A stretch of 64,000 bases of DNA, taken from positions 24,831,738 through 24,895,737 of the forward strand of contig NC_031498.1 in assembly GCF_000237925.1 (NCBI RefSeq), written 5' to 3'. This stretch comes from Schistosoma mansoni. Lineage: Eukaryota > Platyhelminthes > Trematoda > Strigeidida > Schistosomatidae. The notes below the pieces were generated by a model, which had not been told where the DNA came from, ran no database searches, and saw only the letters and a list, made by a program, of their open reading frames with translations. Each line of letters begins with the position of its first letter. The first letter of the stretch is position 1. Both the position numbers and the translations under genes were made by a program. Shown here piece by piece: positions 22,560 through 32,798 of this stretch.

Positions 22560-22815
22560 CCCAGACAATGGATGAATGGTTACGCAAGATCATAGATCAA
22601 TCAAAGTTAGACATTAACACCGTTGGATCCTGGCTCACTGGTCTAGAGGTTAGGCACCAGCGCGAGAGACCGAAGGTCCTAAGTTCGAGCCCCACGTGCG
22701 AGACTGTGGGTTTGCACTGCTGAGTAGTCCAATACTAGGACGAAGTGACCGTTCAGTGATTCCAGGTTTTCAATGGTGGTCTAGCTTAGATTGACCCGTA
22801 AATTCAACTGTTAGA
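22560..22815 (+). mobile_element. Hammerhead SINE, gamma group
   Basis: Shares aagttagacattaacaccg with the copy at 11485. A-box segment ctggtctagaggttaggcac, B box near 22681-22693 (AAGTTCGAGCCCC), and a hammerhead with stem I GCACTG, core CTGAGTA, GAAG in place of GAAA, and TTCAGTGA. Core changes argue against activity. Right arm ttcaatggtggtctagctta then decays into AT-rich DNA. Confidence 0.65.
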
Positions 22816-23039
22816 AAAACATAGTGACCAAAATTTTGATTTCCTAAATGATTTATTTGTATATGGTCTGGTGTTGATATCTATAGCGATTATAAAAGCA
22901 AGTCACTGATGACGAAACGTCTTTTGAAATCCACTGCTTACTTCAATCGGAATGGTCTTATTTATATGTTTAGACAGTTTCAGATACATTGATCAGATTT
23001 TTGTTATACACGATGATGAAAAACAATGTTTTAATTAAT

Positions 23040-23300
23040 TGCTATTGAAATCATGAACCGATCAGTGTGAGAGCATCACTAAAAACCTGGAAACAATGGG
23101 TGGTCGTTTTTCGCCCGAGCGTAGAATTCCTCTAAATTTCTCATCCACGCCTCCTATGAGGGATTCGTACCCAGGACTTCTGGCCTAGAGTGCGAAATCT
23201 TAACATCTAAACCACTAAGCCAGCACTCAACGTTGTTCACGTTTAACTTCAATTAATCCACGATATTGAGCGCGCATCTTCCATCGTCTTCGGTGGGTGA
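23040..23300 (-). mobile_element. Hammerhead SINE, gamma group, reverse copy
   Basis: Minus strand: cgtggattaattgaagttaa, A-box-like ctggcttagtggtttagatg (near 23207-23226), B-box-like segment near 23166-23178, then a worn hammerhead region and the arm ccaggtttttagtgatgctc. Same order of parts as 11485 and 22560. Confidence 0.6.
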
Positions 23301-23304
23301 CCAG

Positions 23305-24783
23305 CCCACTATCAAAGTATATTTTCAATACAACTAATCTGACTGATTAACAACAGCTTTTCACAAAGAGCCACAAAGATTTGTGTTTCAGGTGGGTGAT
23401 TTTGGTTGGATGTTGTTTTCTGAGCTGGATGGTTTTATCTGGAGCTTTCATTATTCTTCTAAGCATCTTCAGCATAAACTTCAGATAGAAACGAAGTATG
23501 CGGATTTCCCGAAGTATAACTATTAGTGATCTTGATGTTGTTCAGACGTAAAATGAAAGCTCCATGACCAAACCATCCATCTCAGAGAAAGAAACTTCAT
23601 CACAATCTATTGAATATCAAGCTGACTTACCTGCTTTTAGATTTCATTGTTCATTTTTAATAACATTGTGGGAACTAATGATCAACAATCTGACTTTTTT
23701 CACTAGACATCATGTGCAAAGATAGAGTCATACTTTACATTTATAAGCCTCAATGTTTTAACATCGAATACGGTGAATATAATCTCCAGAATCTATTCAA
23801 CTCTACTCATTGAATCTAAATAATTGTGCACTGTATCTTGGTTCTCAATAAATTTTATTGGTGAGGATTCTTTTAAGAAAGGTATGTGTGTATATATGGA
23901 TAGATATGCTGATGTACATAAATGTGTTTATGTATATCTAAGTGATTATGATTAAGACATAACTAAAGTTATTCATTTATTACATAACTTGCACCATAGA
24001 TTTCTAGATATTTATCAAGTTAGTACTCCTGTTTATCAGAACGAAATCACAAGGTACAAAGTATCAAACTGAGTAATGGAAATTTATCTCAGCTGATAAG
24101 ACTTTAGATTCTAGTTAATATCACATGCTAAATTCGCCAATTGAAATTCTGATTAGAAATTTCCTACCCCGCGACTGTTATTCCATCAATAGCATAGAAC
24201 TTAGGGCTTGACCGATTATGCGGTCTAACCGGCACAATTAACCCTGAGCTAAACTCCTATCGGTCCCCCTATCTACAAGCCTTTCTCTAGCCTTAACACT
24301 GAGTCAAAAAAGGAGTCTGCAAGCAATCTTTCATTATGATTATATTTCAACCACTCACCCTAGTAGTCAACATCTACCTCAAACACTCATTAACCCATAT
24401 ACACGAATTATCAGACCACGCCAGCTCAACAAATAAGAAATCATACTTTAAATACAATCATGTTATAAGTGGTAGAGACCGAAGCAAACAGTACAAAATT
24501 AATGAGCAATTCTTGAGTGATAAGTAAACCCAGAACGATGTTTGACGGATTCAGTGGAAGCTTACAATGAGTAGAATATAGAAGTACAGTTTTCTACTGA
24601 TTGTAGAAAACGAATATGATTTACAATAATCCGAAATATTGTCCCAAAAATTCTAACTTTCCAATACTCGTCCCATCATAACATTAACAAGATCCATTTT
24701 CCTTTCAAGAAAATGAATATAAGACTTTGTAAAGAAAAATTAGAAAACTAGATCATATCTAGATCAGTGAATTTTTAATCAAC
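23305..24783. other. AT-rich intergenic DNA
   Basis: No gene or repeat recognised; a 63-codon frame at 24336-24527 has no similarity known to me. Confidence 0.35.
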
Positions 24784-24793
24784 CTAGTGAAAT

Positions 24794-25084
24794 TGTAAGC
24801 AAAGATGGATAGTGGCTAACAGTGGAATCCAGTTTGATGCGCGTTTCGTCCCACTTGGGACTCGTCAGATGGATGTACCTGTATCTCAGAGTTGATGTTC
24901 ACTCCGGGACTCGAACCCAGTACCTTTCGCTTCAAACGCCATCGCGTGATCCACTCAGTTACTGAGTCCTGATAACCACTTGCTTGTGAAATGGGGTGAA
25001 TTTTAAATTCACTTAGTATTGTTTGTTTGCAGTCCTAAGCATCAATAGGAAGATTCAAACAAGCAATACTAAATGAATTCGAAA
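24794..25084 (-). mobile_element. Alpha hammerhead SINE, copy alpha4
   Basis: Exact 10-bp duplication CTAGTGAAAT at 24784-24793 and 25085-25094 fixes the ends: 291 bp from TGTAAGCAAAGATGG to AATGAATTCGAAA. Minus-strand A box near 24955-24967, B box GGGTTCGAGTCCC at 24904-24916. A 55-base direct-like segment ttcacttagtattgtttgtt (near 25015) and its inverse aacaagcaatactaaatgaa (near 25059) bracket the tail. Confidence 0.8.
24827..24874 (-). ncRNA. Hammerhead ribozyme variant, alpha4
   Basis: Minus strand ATCCAT, CTGACGA, stem II GTCCC AAGT GGGAC (five pairs), GAAA, CGCGCATC, then AAACTGGAT. Same ATC plus AAA variant as alpha2 although the two copies sit 10 kb apart with different duplications. 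Stem I is weaker (ATCCAT against CTGGAT). Confidence 0.55.
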
Positions 25085-25245
25085 CTAGTGAAATGTTTAT
25101 AATTACAAAGGTTCAAATCAAATAGAAATAATTTATTAATCTGAAAGTTTAAAATTTCATATTATTTTTTAATTGTTAATGTTGATTTATGTAATACTCA
25201 ATCCAGTAAATATTTCAACTTCTTCGTAATTTTTTTTATAAATTT

Positions 25246-25315
25246 GAGGTGAAGGGTACTGGGTTCGAATCCCGGTGTGAACATCTATTCTAAAATGCAG
25301 GTACATTCAACTGAC
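25246..25315 (+). mobile_element. Alpha SINE fragment
   Basis: B box GGGTTCGAATCCCG, the gtgaacatc..ctaaaatgcaggtac segment, and the first half of a hammerhead (caactgacga), then unrelated DNA. Confidence 0.6.
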
Positions 25316-25436
25316 GACCAACTGAAATAAATATGTCGAATGACTTCAAAATTAGCTACGCTATCCGCAACGACATTTTTCGTAGCTCAATAGTTCATTT
25401 AACCAACAAACCAAAGCTTAAAACTTTGATATATTA

Positions 25437-25879
25437 TATATAGTTGAAATCATGAGTCAATTGAAGCTAGAACACCATGGAAAACCTGGAAGCACTGGAC
25501 GACCGTTTCGTCCTATTGTGGGACTCCTCAGCAGTGTGCATCCATGATCCCGCCTCGCGAGATTCAAACCCAGGACCCATCAGTCTCGCGCGAGAGCTTA
25601 ACCACTAGACCACTGAGCCGGCTGACGTCCGATAGTGTTAATTTCTAACTTTAACAAATCCACGAAATTGAGCAACCATTCACCAATGTGTGAGACTGAT
25701 AGGTCCTGGTTTCAAATCTCTCGAGGCGGAATCGTGGATGCGCACTGCTGAGGAGTCCCATAATAGGACGAGACGGTCGTCCAGTGTTTCCAGGTTTTCC
25801 ATGGTGGTCTAGTTTCAATTGATTCATGATTTCAACTACATAAAATTACTAAATTCTCCACAAAACCTTCTTCTGATAA
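25437..25879 (+). mobile_element. Beta hammerhead SINE, fold-back type (beta5), clear duplication
   Basis: Exact 12-bp duplication TTTGATATATTA at 25425-25436 and 25880-25891. The unit runs from tatatagttgaaatcatgag to aaccttcttctgataa. Left half is the SINE body in reverse: hammerhead 25492-25537, B box near 25560-25572, A-box segment near 25602-25618, then aatccacgaaattgag. The right half starts near 25690 (gagactgataggtcctggtt), has a B box and a second hammerhead on the plus strand (25742-25787), then the mirror arm and tail. This is the best-preserved example of the family plan. Confidence 0.85.
25492..25537 (-). ncRNA. Hammerhead ribozyme, beta5 left arm, core intact
   Basis: Minus strand ACACTG, CTGAGGA, stem II GTCC..GGAC, GAAAC, GGTC, triplet GTC, CAGTGC. 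Five of six stem I pairs remain. All core positions are kept. The partner motif on the plus strand at 25742-25787 has perfect-looking stem I but GAGA instead of GAAA, so only one strand's ribozyme should work. Confidence 0.75.
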
Positions 25880-25891
25880 TTTGATATATTA

Positions 25892-26870
25892 AACGGAAAC
25901 CATTGAACTTATGCTAGGAGTATAAAATAATTCTCTAACTAGAGGAATATACTTTGAATGATATGACTAAAAATCATATTCTGCAATAAATTGACTGTAC
26001 CATCAAACTATAGTTGAGCTTATTTAAGTTTCATCACAACGGTGATGTATTCGAATGAATTTGCCACGAAGATATACAATTTTCAGATCATACGAATCAA
26101 TTCATCTGACCGTATATAGGTAAAAGTTTATTAACCTATAGGTTTGCTTAACAGTAATAGAAGAAATCCCAAACAATTTTCAACTTCAATTTTATTTATT
26201 TAATAGAGACAGATTCAATTCGAATAGATAAACTTAAATAATTTATAAATAATAGTTCTCAAAGATTCCCTGTTATAAGGAGTCATATCAAATAAGTCAC
26301 GTTGTTGGAAGTATTCGGAATTAAATGAAGACTAAAGTTTCGTGCTAGTTAGGACATATCATACATGAACAACTTTTATTTCTCCGGATTTGAACACGTG
26401 TCACCCAGTCACACTATGTAGCCAATTACAACAGAACCATTGTTACACTAACTGGTAAACATTGAAAGCGACTGACATTGGTAATGGTGGGATAAAAACG
26501 ACCTTTGACTTAGAATTATTGATTGTTTGGATCAGCACAGTTAAATAGGAGGATTGTAGTTATCTGAATGTTGTTTAGGCGAAGAATTTTTAGGCATCTC
26601 TTTCGGGAATTTACTCTAATCGCAATTCAAGATTTTTGATCACGTTGCATATTATACGTCACTCCCGCCAGCCATTATGGCTCACCACTGAAGATACGAC
26701 TAATATTCTAACTTTACAATTAGCTACCAGTAGCACCTTCTATAATCGAAACCCTTTTGGCCAAATAGAAATCAGACGTCAGACGAGAAGAGGCAGGAAA
26801 GATATATTTGATACGTTACCAATATATCGAGAGGCGTTCGTTCTTAACTGACTATTGAAACGTAGGAGCT
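25892..26870. other. AT-rich DNA, nothing assigned
   Basis: From here to about 55 kb no alpha, beta or gamma SINE was seen. A 71-codon frame at 26636-26851 has no recognisable similarity. Confidence 0.35.
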
Positions 26871-26879
26871 GTGTCCCAC

Positions 26880-27020
26880 GCCGAGTTGCAACGTGATCTG
26901 GTACGGATGCATGACCGAAAGCCTCCAGTTAAACAAGTCCACTTGAACAACGTGGTCAGCATCCAATGTCGAACACTTAGTAAGCTATTGATTTAGGGGA
27001 ATTATTTACAGTTACAATGG
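26880..27020 (+). repeat. Dispersed repeat R6, worn copy
   Basis: Resembles 31215-31400 and 53275-53480: gatctggtacggatgcatga, a gtccactt..gtggtcagcatc segment and ggaattatttac. Function unknown; possibly an LTR or a leader of an old element. Confidence 0.35.
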
Positions 27021-27368
27021 ATTCCATATTTCGTTCTAAATTTGCTTCGTTTAGTTTTTGGTTTGATTACAGATGTTGGTGTTTCAGTGTGCAAAGTTTT
27101 TAGTAATAACGTAGTTTACGATGTTGGTGTATTGGTTTCCAAAAGTGAGTTATATGCTTCATTGCTTTTTACTGAGTTTAGATTACACGTTTTTAGGAAA
27201 TCATACTTTAATTGTTAGTGCAAGTTATTCTTTAGATTTCCACTGTTGCCGTTCAAAATTATACATTTAATCATTGTTTACTGTATGAATCTTTTCTATG
27301 GCTAGTTGAAATGCACTTTGTATGTTTTAATGTCATCTTAGTTTATTTTTCGTGCTCTAAACGCTGCT

Positions 27369-29770
27369 TCTGTTAAAAGTTCTTGACCATAGTTACAAAT
27401 CCATTAGCGAACTTTGCTATCCATAAGACAGCCCGAAAATTCTCTTCCGGTTACAGTTGTTTATTCTTATATGCTAACATGAATAATTTCCATGTTGATG
27501 ACTTCTTGATATCCTCTCTCACATGTGAACAGGCAGAGAAAATTGTTATGAAAATAAATGAATAATTAGGTAGAGGAAGTTTCAAAATGAAGAAGTGGGT
27601 AATCAACTTCGAAGTAAGAGACGTCTTTTCCTGATGTGGATGTCTTTGATAAACATATTAACGAGTTATCATTGAAATTTAGGCTTACAATAGTATTTCA
27701 AACATGATGAATTTGAGGAGTCAGTGGCAAAGGTGGACTTGATAGTTTCAAACCAATTGAGGATTGGATAGAAAGTTAATGGTAAATTTATTTTATGATG
27801 TCCCAATAAGTAGAAAATTGTATTCCAAACATTTTCTTTAACCAACATCATAATGGGTCTGACAGGATCATATTTGAACGTCGATTCCAAAAATCTTCAA
27901 GTGATCGAAAATAAAGTTAAATCAGAGACCATTGCACCATCAAGAGGACTAAAGCCTGTTATTCACGTTTTCTTATGGTTTTACTGATACCCTGAATCCA
28001 ACACCACACCACATTTCTTTGAGCTCCCAAAAAAATGGAAAGCCTGGCACTCCTTTAAAATCCATAGTGGACTTCACGGATACTCCCATATATGCTCTAT
28101 CTAAATATCTGAGGAGTACATTGAAGCCACTTCAGCATAACCTATAAAATACAAACTACGTTTGGGTGAAGAATAACTGCCCGTGGAATAAATGTATTAA
28201 CGCACGACCCAATCGAAATCAGAACAAGGTGATTGGGGTAACAACGGTTCTAAATTTCATTATAAATACAAATGTACAGTTTTACGTAAAAAAAATTTTA
28301 CCACTCACTTATTCAACCGATAATTGTTCCCACAATATTCGATCTAAATTACAATAAATAGACAAATTGATAAGAAATATAAGAGAATTACCAAACGATC
28401 CGAAAAGTAAGTGTTATTCTAACCTTTCTGGATAGGTCAAGTGAAAAATCCACTCAATGAGTTTCTTTACAACACAAAGTGTTTCAAATTCTGGGACAGT
28501 GTTCCAATTTACAACCGAAAGGCACGATCCCAGTCAAATCAAACAACACAATCAAAGAGGGAACAATCAATATGGCAGCCGCCAGAATAATATCAATTGA
28601 AACAAACTAGATACAGTACAAGAAAAAAACATAGAAACTCAATAAAAGCGATAGAAAAACTGAGAAAACTATTATGAGATGAAACATTACAATCTCAAAT
28701 GACGTCAAAAAGGATTAACAATAATGTACAACTAAAGAAACCATTAAGAAGTTGCAAATGTATACATGGAGGGATTTTCACACAGGAAACCTTCAAAACG
28801 GATCTTACATAACCTAATTAATGCCTCAATGGATTCATATGAAGTTGTGTCAAAGATCTCGTGACTACCCATCATCAAGAACGAAAAGGTGCCATGCTAT
28901 AATGTTGTATCTTTATACACCAGCATTCAAATTGATATATGACTAGATTTCACTGATAGTTTGCTAGAGAATGATAATATTTTAACCCATGAAACGTCAG
29001 AAATACAATTTCTACCCATTGGGATATCACGAAAACATATTTGTTGTTAAGATGTTTATAAGTTTTACTATTTTACGCACCGGAAAAGTCTTTGGCTAGA
29101 CGAGGGATTTCATTTTTCATTTCTTCGCTGTTTGACTCTCTAGGTCTAATTCGTCCAATCTGCCGTAGCTACTAAACTTTACCTAAGGAAGATTTTTAAG
29201 GCTCAGATATGTTGCGATCAGACGCTCATCAAGTCTTATGTGTCCAGGTAGCTGGATTGGGTTACTTTTATGTGTCAGATAGACCATGTTACGGTGTCTC
29301 AAGGGATTAGAAAGAGGACTGACAGACTCGGATCGAAGCAGGACGACATTGACTCAGTGATGTATCAGATATTGTTTGTGGAGCTTTTCGTCGCGCACAG
29401 AATAGTTATCCGAAGCAATCAACATGCTGTATTTTGTTCTGTAGCTGGTCTCTAGCAGCAAAGATCAAACAGGTCACCATACCAAGACTGGGGATTGCGG
29501 TAGCGGTGTTATTTGTAAGGATGAGCGAGACGTATTACTAATTTTTCCTTTGAAGTGAATTTTTATGAACATCCAATAATAGTGCTGTATTACATTAGGG
29601 ATACTGACTGTCGGTTCAGTACCTATATAACCAATCGCCTCGCTGTCATGAATCAATACATGGAGGTTAGACTGTGATGTTACTTAAAATCGTCACAGAA
29701 CCCAACTGATTGGACCCCAAGAGGTATGCAGAAAGTGATCGATCCTAAATCTTGGTTTGAATGAGATGAT
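27369..29770 (+). mobile_element. BEL/Pao-type pol fossil, split by another element
   Basis: Two stretches (27369-27640 and about 29100-29770) translate to parts of a BEL/Pao polyprotein: the RT block with VDDFLIS and a following KKWVINFE segment in the first, and the SLFDSLGLIRPI block and a KQVTIPRLG..AVLFVRM block of the RT/RNase H region in the second, in the expected order. A Penelope-like fragment lies between them. No paired LTRs found. An old, heavily broken fossil. Confidence 0.6.
28160..29060 (+). mobile_element. Penelope-like element fragment
   Basis: Near 28890-28930 the frame NVVSLYTSIQIDI matches the conserved start of the Penelope-like RT (DVxSLYTSI), followed by ENDNILTHETSEIQFL in the place of the usual motif. 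Upstream 28160-28850 is Lys/Asn rich and may be the N-terminal region. Many stops; old copy. It sits between two BEL/Pao pieces. Confidence 0.5.
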
Positions 29771-30054
29771 TAACTGACTGTCCTCAACCTACTCCTGAAA
29801 AAATTGAGTTCAAAAAATCAACTGTTGTGTTTGTAACTGATCAGCTCTGTAGACTGGTTTCGGAGGTTCATCAAATTTCTAGTAATTCTACGTTCATCGA
29901 TTCGTGAAGTATCTCTTCATCTAAATTACTTAAAGGTCAGTGAGCTCGGGGTTGCTAGGTGTTATGTTTTAATGATGGTGCAAGTAGAGGTGCATGGAGA
30001 ACTACTGATTGAACTTAAAAATAAAGGTTTTCACTTGAGAGCCTCTCCTAGACA

Positions 30055-31110
30055 AAGAATTAGACCCAAATACAAATCTGCCGCTCACTGTGGACTTTGA
30101 TCGAGACGGCGTACAAAAGATACTTAGCGCTATAGACACGGAAATACCAACAGAACCGGATGAACTACTTCCTAAAATCTTGAGGCAAATTGCGCAAAAT
30201 ATTGCTGTCCCATTGACTACGATACTTAATAAGTCACTTGACTAAGATGTGTTACCCACGAACTGGAAAGATGCAATCGTCACTTCAATACATAAAACAG
30301 GACCAAAACAACTTCCATCAAACTAAAGACCTGTCGGTCTCACTGTAGTGAACAAGAACACTAGTTGGGGATAATCGAATGTATTTTAGCACATTACAGA
30401 ATATCTCATTAAAATATGAGGACCATATGGTGAACAGTTATTTTGCAAAATAACAATCAATTGTTCCAATTTAACTGTTTCTTCAGTAAATATTCGTCCA
30501 TAGTCTCCGATTCTAATTGTTCATGCTTTTTCTTGCCAACTGCGAGCCGTTCCCGTCCTCTCCTTATCGATCTTCCACTGAAATACATTCAATGCCCGAC
30601 CATCACCGTATGCTACTTATGTGGATATCAATAACCCACACCACATCACCAGTGCCGTAGTTAAAATACTGCAAAGATCATAATGAAAACCGTGAAACAC
30701 AACAGCTTGTTAAACAGCGAACAACATGGTTTCGGGAACGGTTTACCCAGCATCACAAATCTCTTCATAGGAAGAGAGAAATGGATAGAGGATCTAGGCA
30801 ATAAAAAGTTAGTGGATATTTTCTACGCAGAATTCAGCGAAGTTTTTAACAAGCTGCCAAGGAGTAGACTACTCTTGAATCTGGAAAATATAGGTATTTC
30901 AGAGCCTCACACAAAATGGACCAAGGGTCCCTTAATAGGTCGTAGAAAGAAATAATAGAATTCAATTGTTCCACCTTGAAACTATTACTAAGTAGGATAC
31001 CCGAAAGCTCTGTCGTAGATCCTTTTCTTTTTATACTGTATGTAAATGAACTCTTAAGTACAACTGAGTTTCTGCTGTTATTTTGCACTGATGACGAAAA
31101 AAATTATCAA
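30055..31110 (+). mobile_element. CR1-like LINE RT fragment interrupted by an LTR
   Basis: First part (30080-30343): VDFDRDGVQKILSAIDTE, PDELLPKILRQIA, LPTNWKDAIVTSIHKTG, the opening motifs of a CR1/jockey-type RT. After the LTR (30344-30645) the same RT resumes: AVVKILQRSIMKTVKHNSLL, SEQHGFGNG, VDIFYAEFSEVFNKLPRSRL (D..EVFNK, the motif A region), and LFLYCMxMNS. Several stops. The flanking 3' end after 31110 is too worn to follow. Confidence 0.75.
30344..30645 (+). repeat. Solo LTR (family C), copy 3, in a LINE
   Basis: TGTAGTGAACAAGAACACTA to AACCCACACCACA, 302 bp, with the exact 4-bp duplication TCAC at 30340-30343 and 30646-30649. Removing element plus one TCAC restores a continuous LINE RT reading frame, so both ends are certain. 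This copy defines family C as an LTR. The insertion is younger than the host LINE. Confidence 0.8.
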
Positions 31111-31214
31111 GAAATAACAGGAGATGCAGATGAATGAGTTATCCAGAAAAACATGGATAACCTGGTCATCCGATTTAAAAATTCTTCTACAAATATACAG
31201 GAAAAATTGTCGAT

Positions 31215-31400
31215 ATGCTGGGAAACGTTGAATTCAAGATGGCTAGTATTTGCAAGGGATGTTTAGGATGGCGTGCCACTGGTGATCGGATACGGATGAC
31301 GGAGCTCCTTCAGCTACAGTATGTCCAGTAAACTTAATGGGGTCAGCATCGATTTCGAGGACTTAAAGAAAAACTGACTTTGCGGATTTATTTATCACTA
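31215..31400 (+). repeat. Dispersed repeat R6
   Basis: Shares gtccagt.aact.aatg.ggtcagcatcgattt, gacttaaagaa and atttatttacc with 53275-53480, and a weaker copy is at 26880. No coding sense seen. Confidence 0.5.
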
Positions 31401-31810
31401 TATTTCTATCCTACTGCAGATTAAGAGGTGACCAGATTTGAATACTAAAAAATAGTGTTCAAGCTGATACTTCGTTTTTTTCCTTCCTAGCAGACCATTA
31501 TAAATCAGATGACAAAAAAAGAACGACGATCTATAAGTTTCCACACTGAGTCATCAATTCTTGAAAGCTGTTGCCGAAATACTGTTAGCTCCTTCAAACG
31601 ACTCATTTGAGAGACGTCTAGTCACTCTCAGAAGATTACCAAAAAAAGTCTAACAGAGAGTAATGGACCTTCTGCCCTCAAGACAGAAATCCGAAACTTT
31701 TTGTCTTAATACTTCGTTTAAGCTCTTTCAGTAGGCACTTACAAAAACACTAAGCCTTCTGTTGAGGGAGGGGGACTAATTTAGGCTTTCGTCCTATACA
31801 AACTAAAGGT
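31401..31810. other. Unassigned stretch before the U6 fragment
   Basis: May hold the worn 3' part of the preceding LINE; no clear motif. Ends at a U6-like sequence. Confidence 0.3.
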
Positions 31811-31872
31811 GTGTTCGCTTCAGGGGTACAGATACTAAAATTGAAACGATACAGAGAAGATTAGCACGGCTC
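31811..31872 (+). pseudogene. U6 snRNA fragment (5' two thirds)
   Basis: GTGTTCGCTTCAGG corresponds to the U6 5' stem, then gatactaaaattgaaacgat and acagagaagattagcacggc match the U6 ACAGAGA box and the AGC triad region almost base for base. After about 62 bases the match stops, short of the telestem/3' stem-loop, so it cannot be a working snRNA. Such 5' U6 pieces usually arise by template switching during LINE reverse transcription. U6 genes have no internal class II promoter and no upstream TATA/PSE was evident here. Confidence 0.8.
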
Positions 31873-31989
31873 TTTTCTCATGCATTTCTATTGGTGATCT
31901 ACTGTCCTAGATAAGGAAGCCCGTTAAACGAAAGCTTCTTCTATTCCGTCCAATGAAATTTGAAACAATGTTGTTACTATAACAACCTT

Positions 31990-32798
31990 ATGGCGGAAAT
32001 TCCACGTGAGGTGCTACGTTGGCTTCTCACATTAGATATTAATCTAGAACATAGAAACTTGAAATGGTTAGCATCAAATAGGTTTTTCATAGACTGGGAA
32101 ACAGGTGTGTTTCCAATGGCATTCTAGTGGCTGAAATTTTGCACAATTACCAACCAAAAACGGTGGATCTTGGAAAATTTATTGATGGACAGAGCATAAA
32201 AGTCAAGTTACAAAACTGGGACATGATTCAAGAGGTTTTTTCAATAAAGCTTTTTTGAACGCATTAGATACTGCAACGTTTGTGCATTTGTTTGCCACCA
32301 GATATAATCGAATGTGCAGCTCACAACAAAAGGAATGCAGGAATTATTCTCTTGACCACTCTTCACGAAATATTTTCAAAAAAGAAGTACGATGTCTATA
32401 TAACGGTTACAAAACTTTAGAGTGAGGGAAAGCTTAGCAAAGTTCGACCCCACAAATCTGGAATACCAATTTTCCTTACCAATCTATGCTAGATCATGTC
32501 TAGCGAAGTTCATTAAAGATAATCTAACCTCTTCAGAAATGGAGACCACACCAGATATTTTTACTAATCAAAAAAAGGTAGGACGCATTCGCATATCCAT
32601 ATGAATCATTTTCATAGGTTCAACTGTTAGCGTTGACTTACAAGAATATGAAAATTATTGAGAGAATGGAGGAACCATGGAGATTTAGAGCATCACGGTC
32701 ATTAGCGTCACAGTGCCAACGTTCTGATTCGTCAAAATCAAACAAAAAGCCACGTACTGAAAGGGCAGGCACTATGATATGCAGTGAGCCAATTGATG
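31990..32798 (+). CDS. SPATA4: SPATA4-like protein (CH-like N-terminal domain), five exons
   Basis: Exons 31990-32066, 32105-32234, 32268-32386, 32421-32577 and 32618-32798, joined in phase through GT-AG introns of 38, 33, 34 and 40 nt. Start ATG gives MAEIPREVLRWLLTLDIN. The product follows vertebrate SPATA4 from end to end: VLRWLLTLDI, RNLKWCVSNGILVAEI (for the CH-domain helix), FIDGQSIKVKLQNWDMI, then a Cys-rich helical block, LEYQFSLPIYARSCLAKF and VQLLALTYKNMKII. This family is testis- and cilium-linked in animals; role here inferred. About 221 residues to the last exon shown. That exon either splices at GATG|GTAAGT (32799) or reads on to TGA at 32879-32881. Confidence 0.85.
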
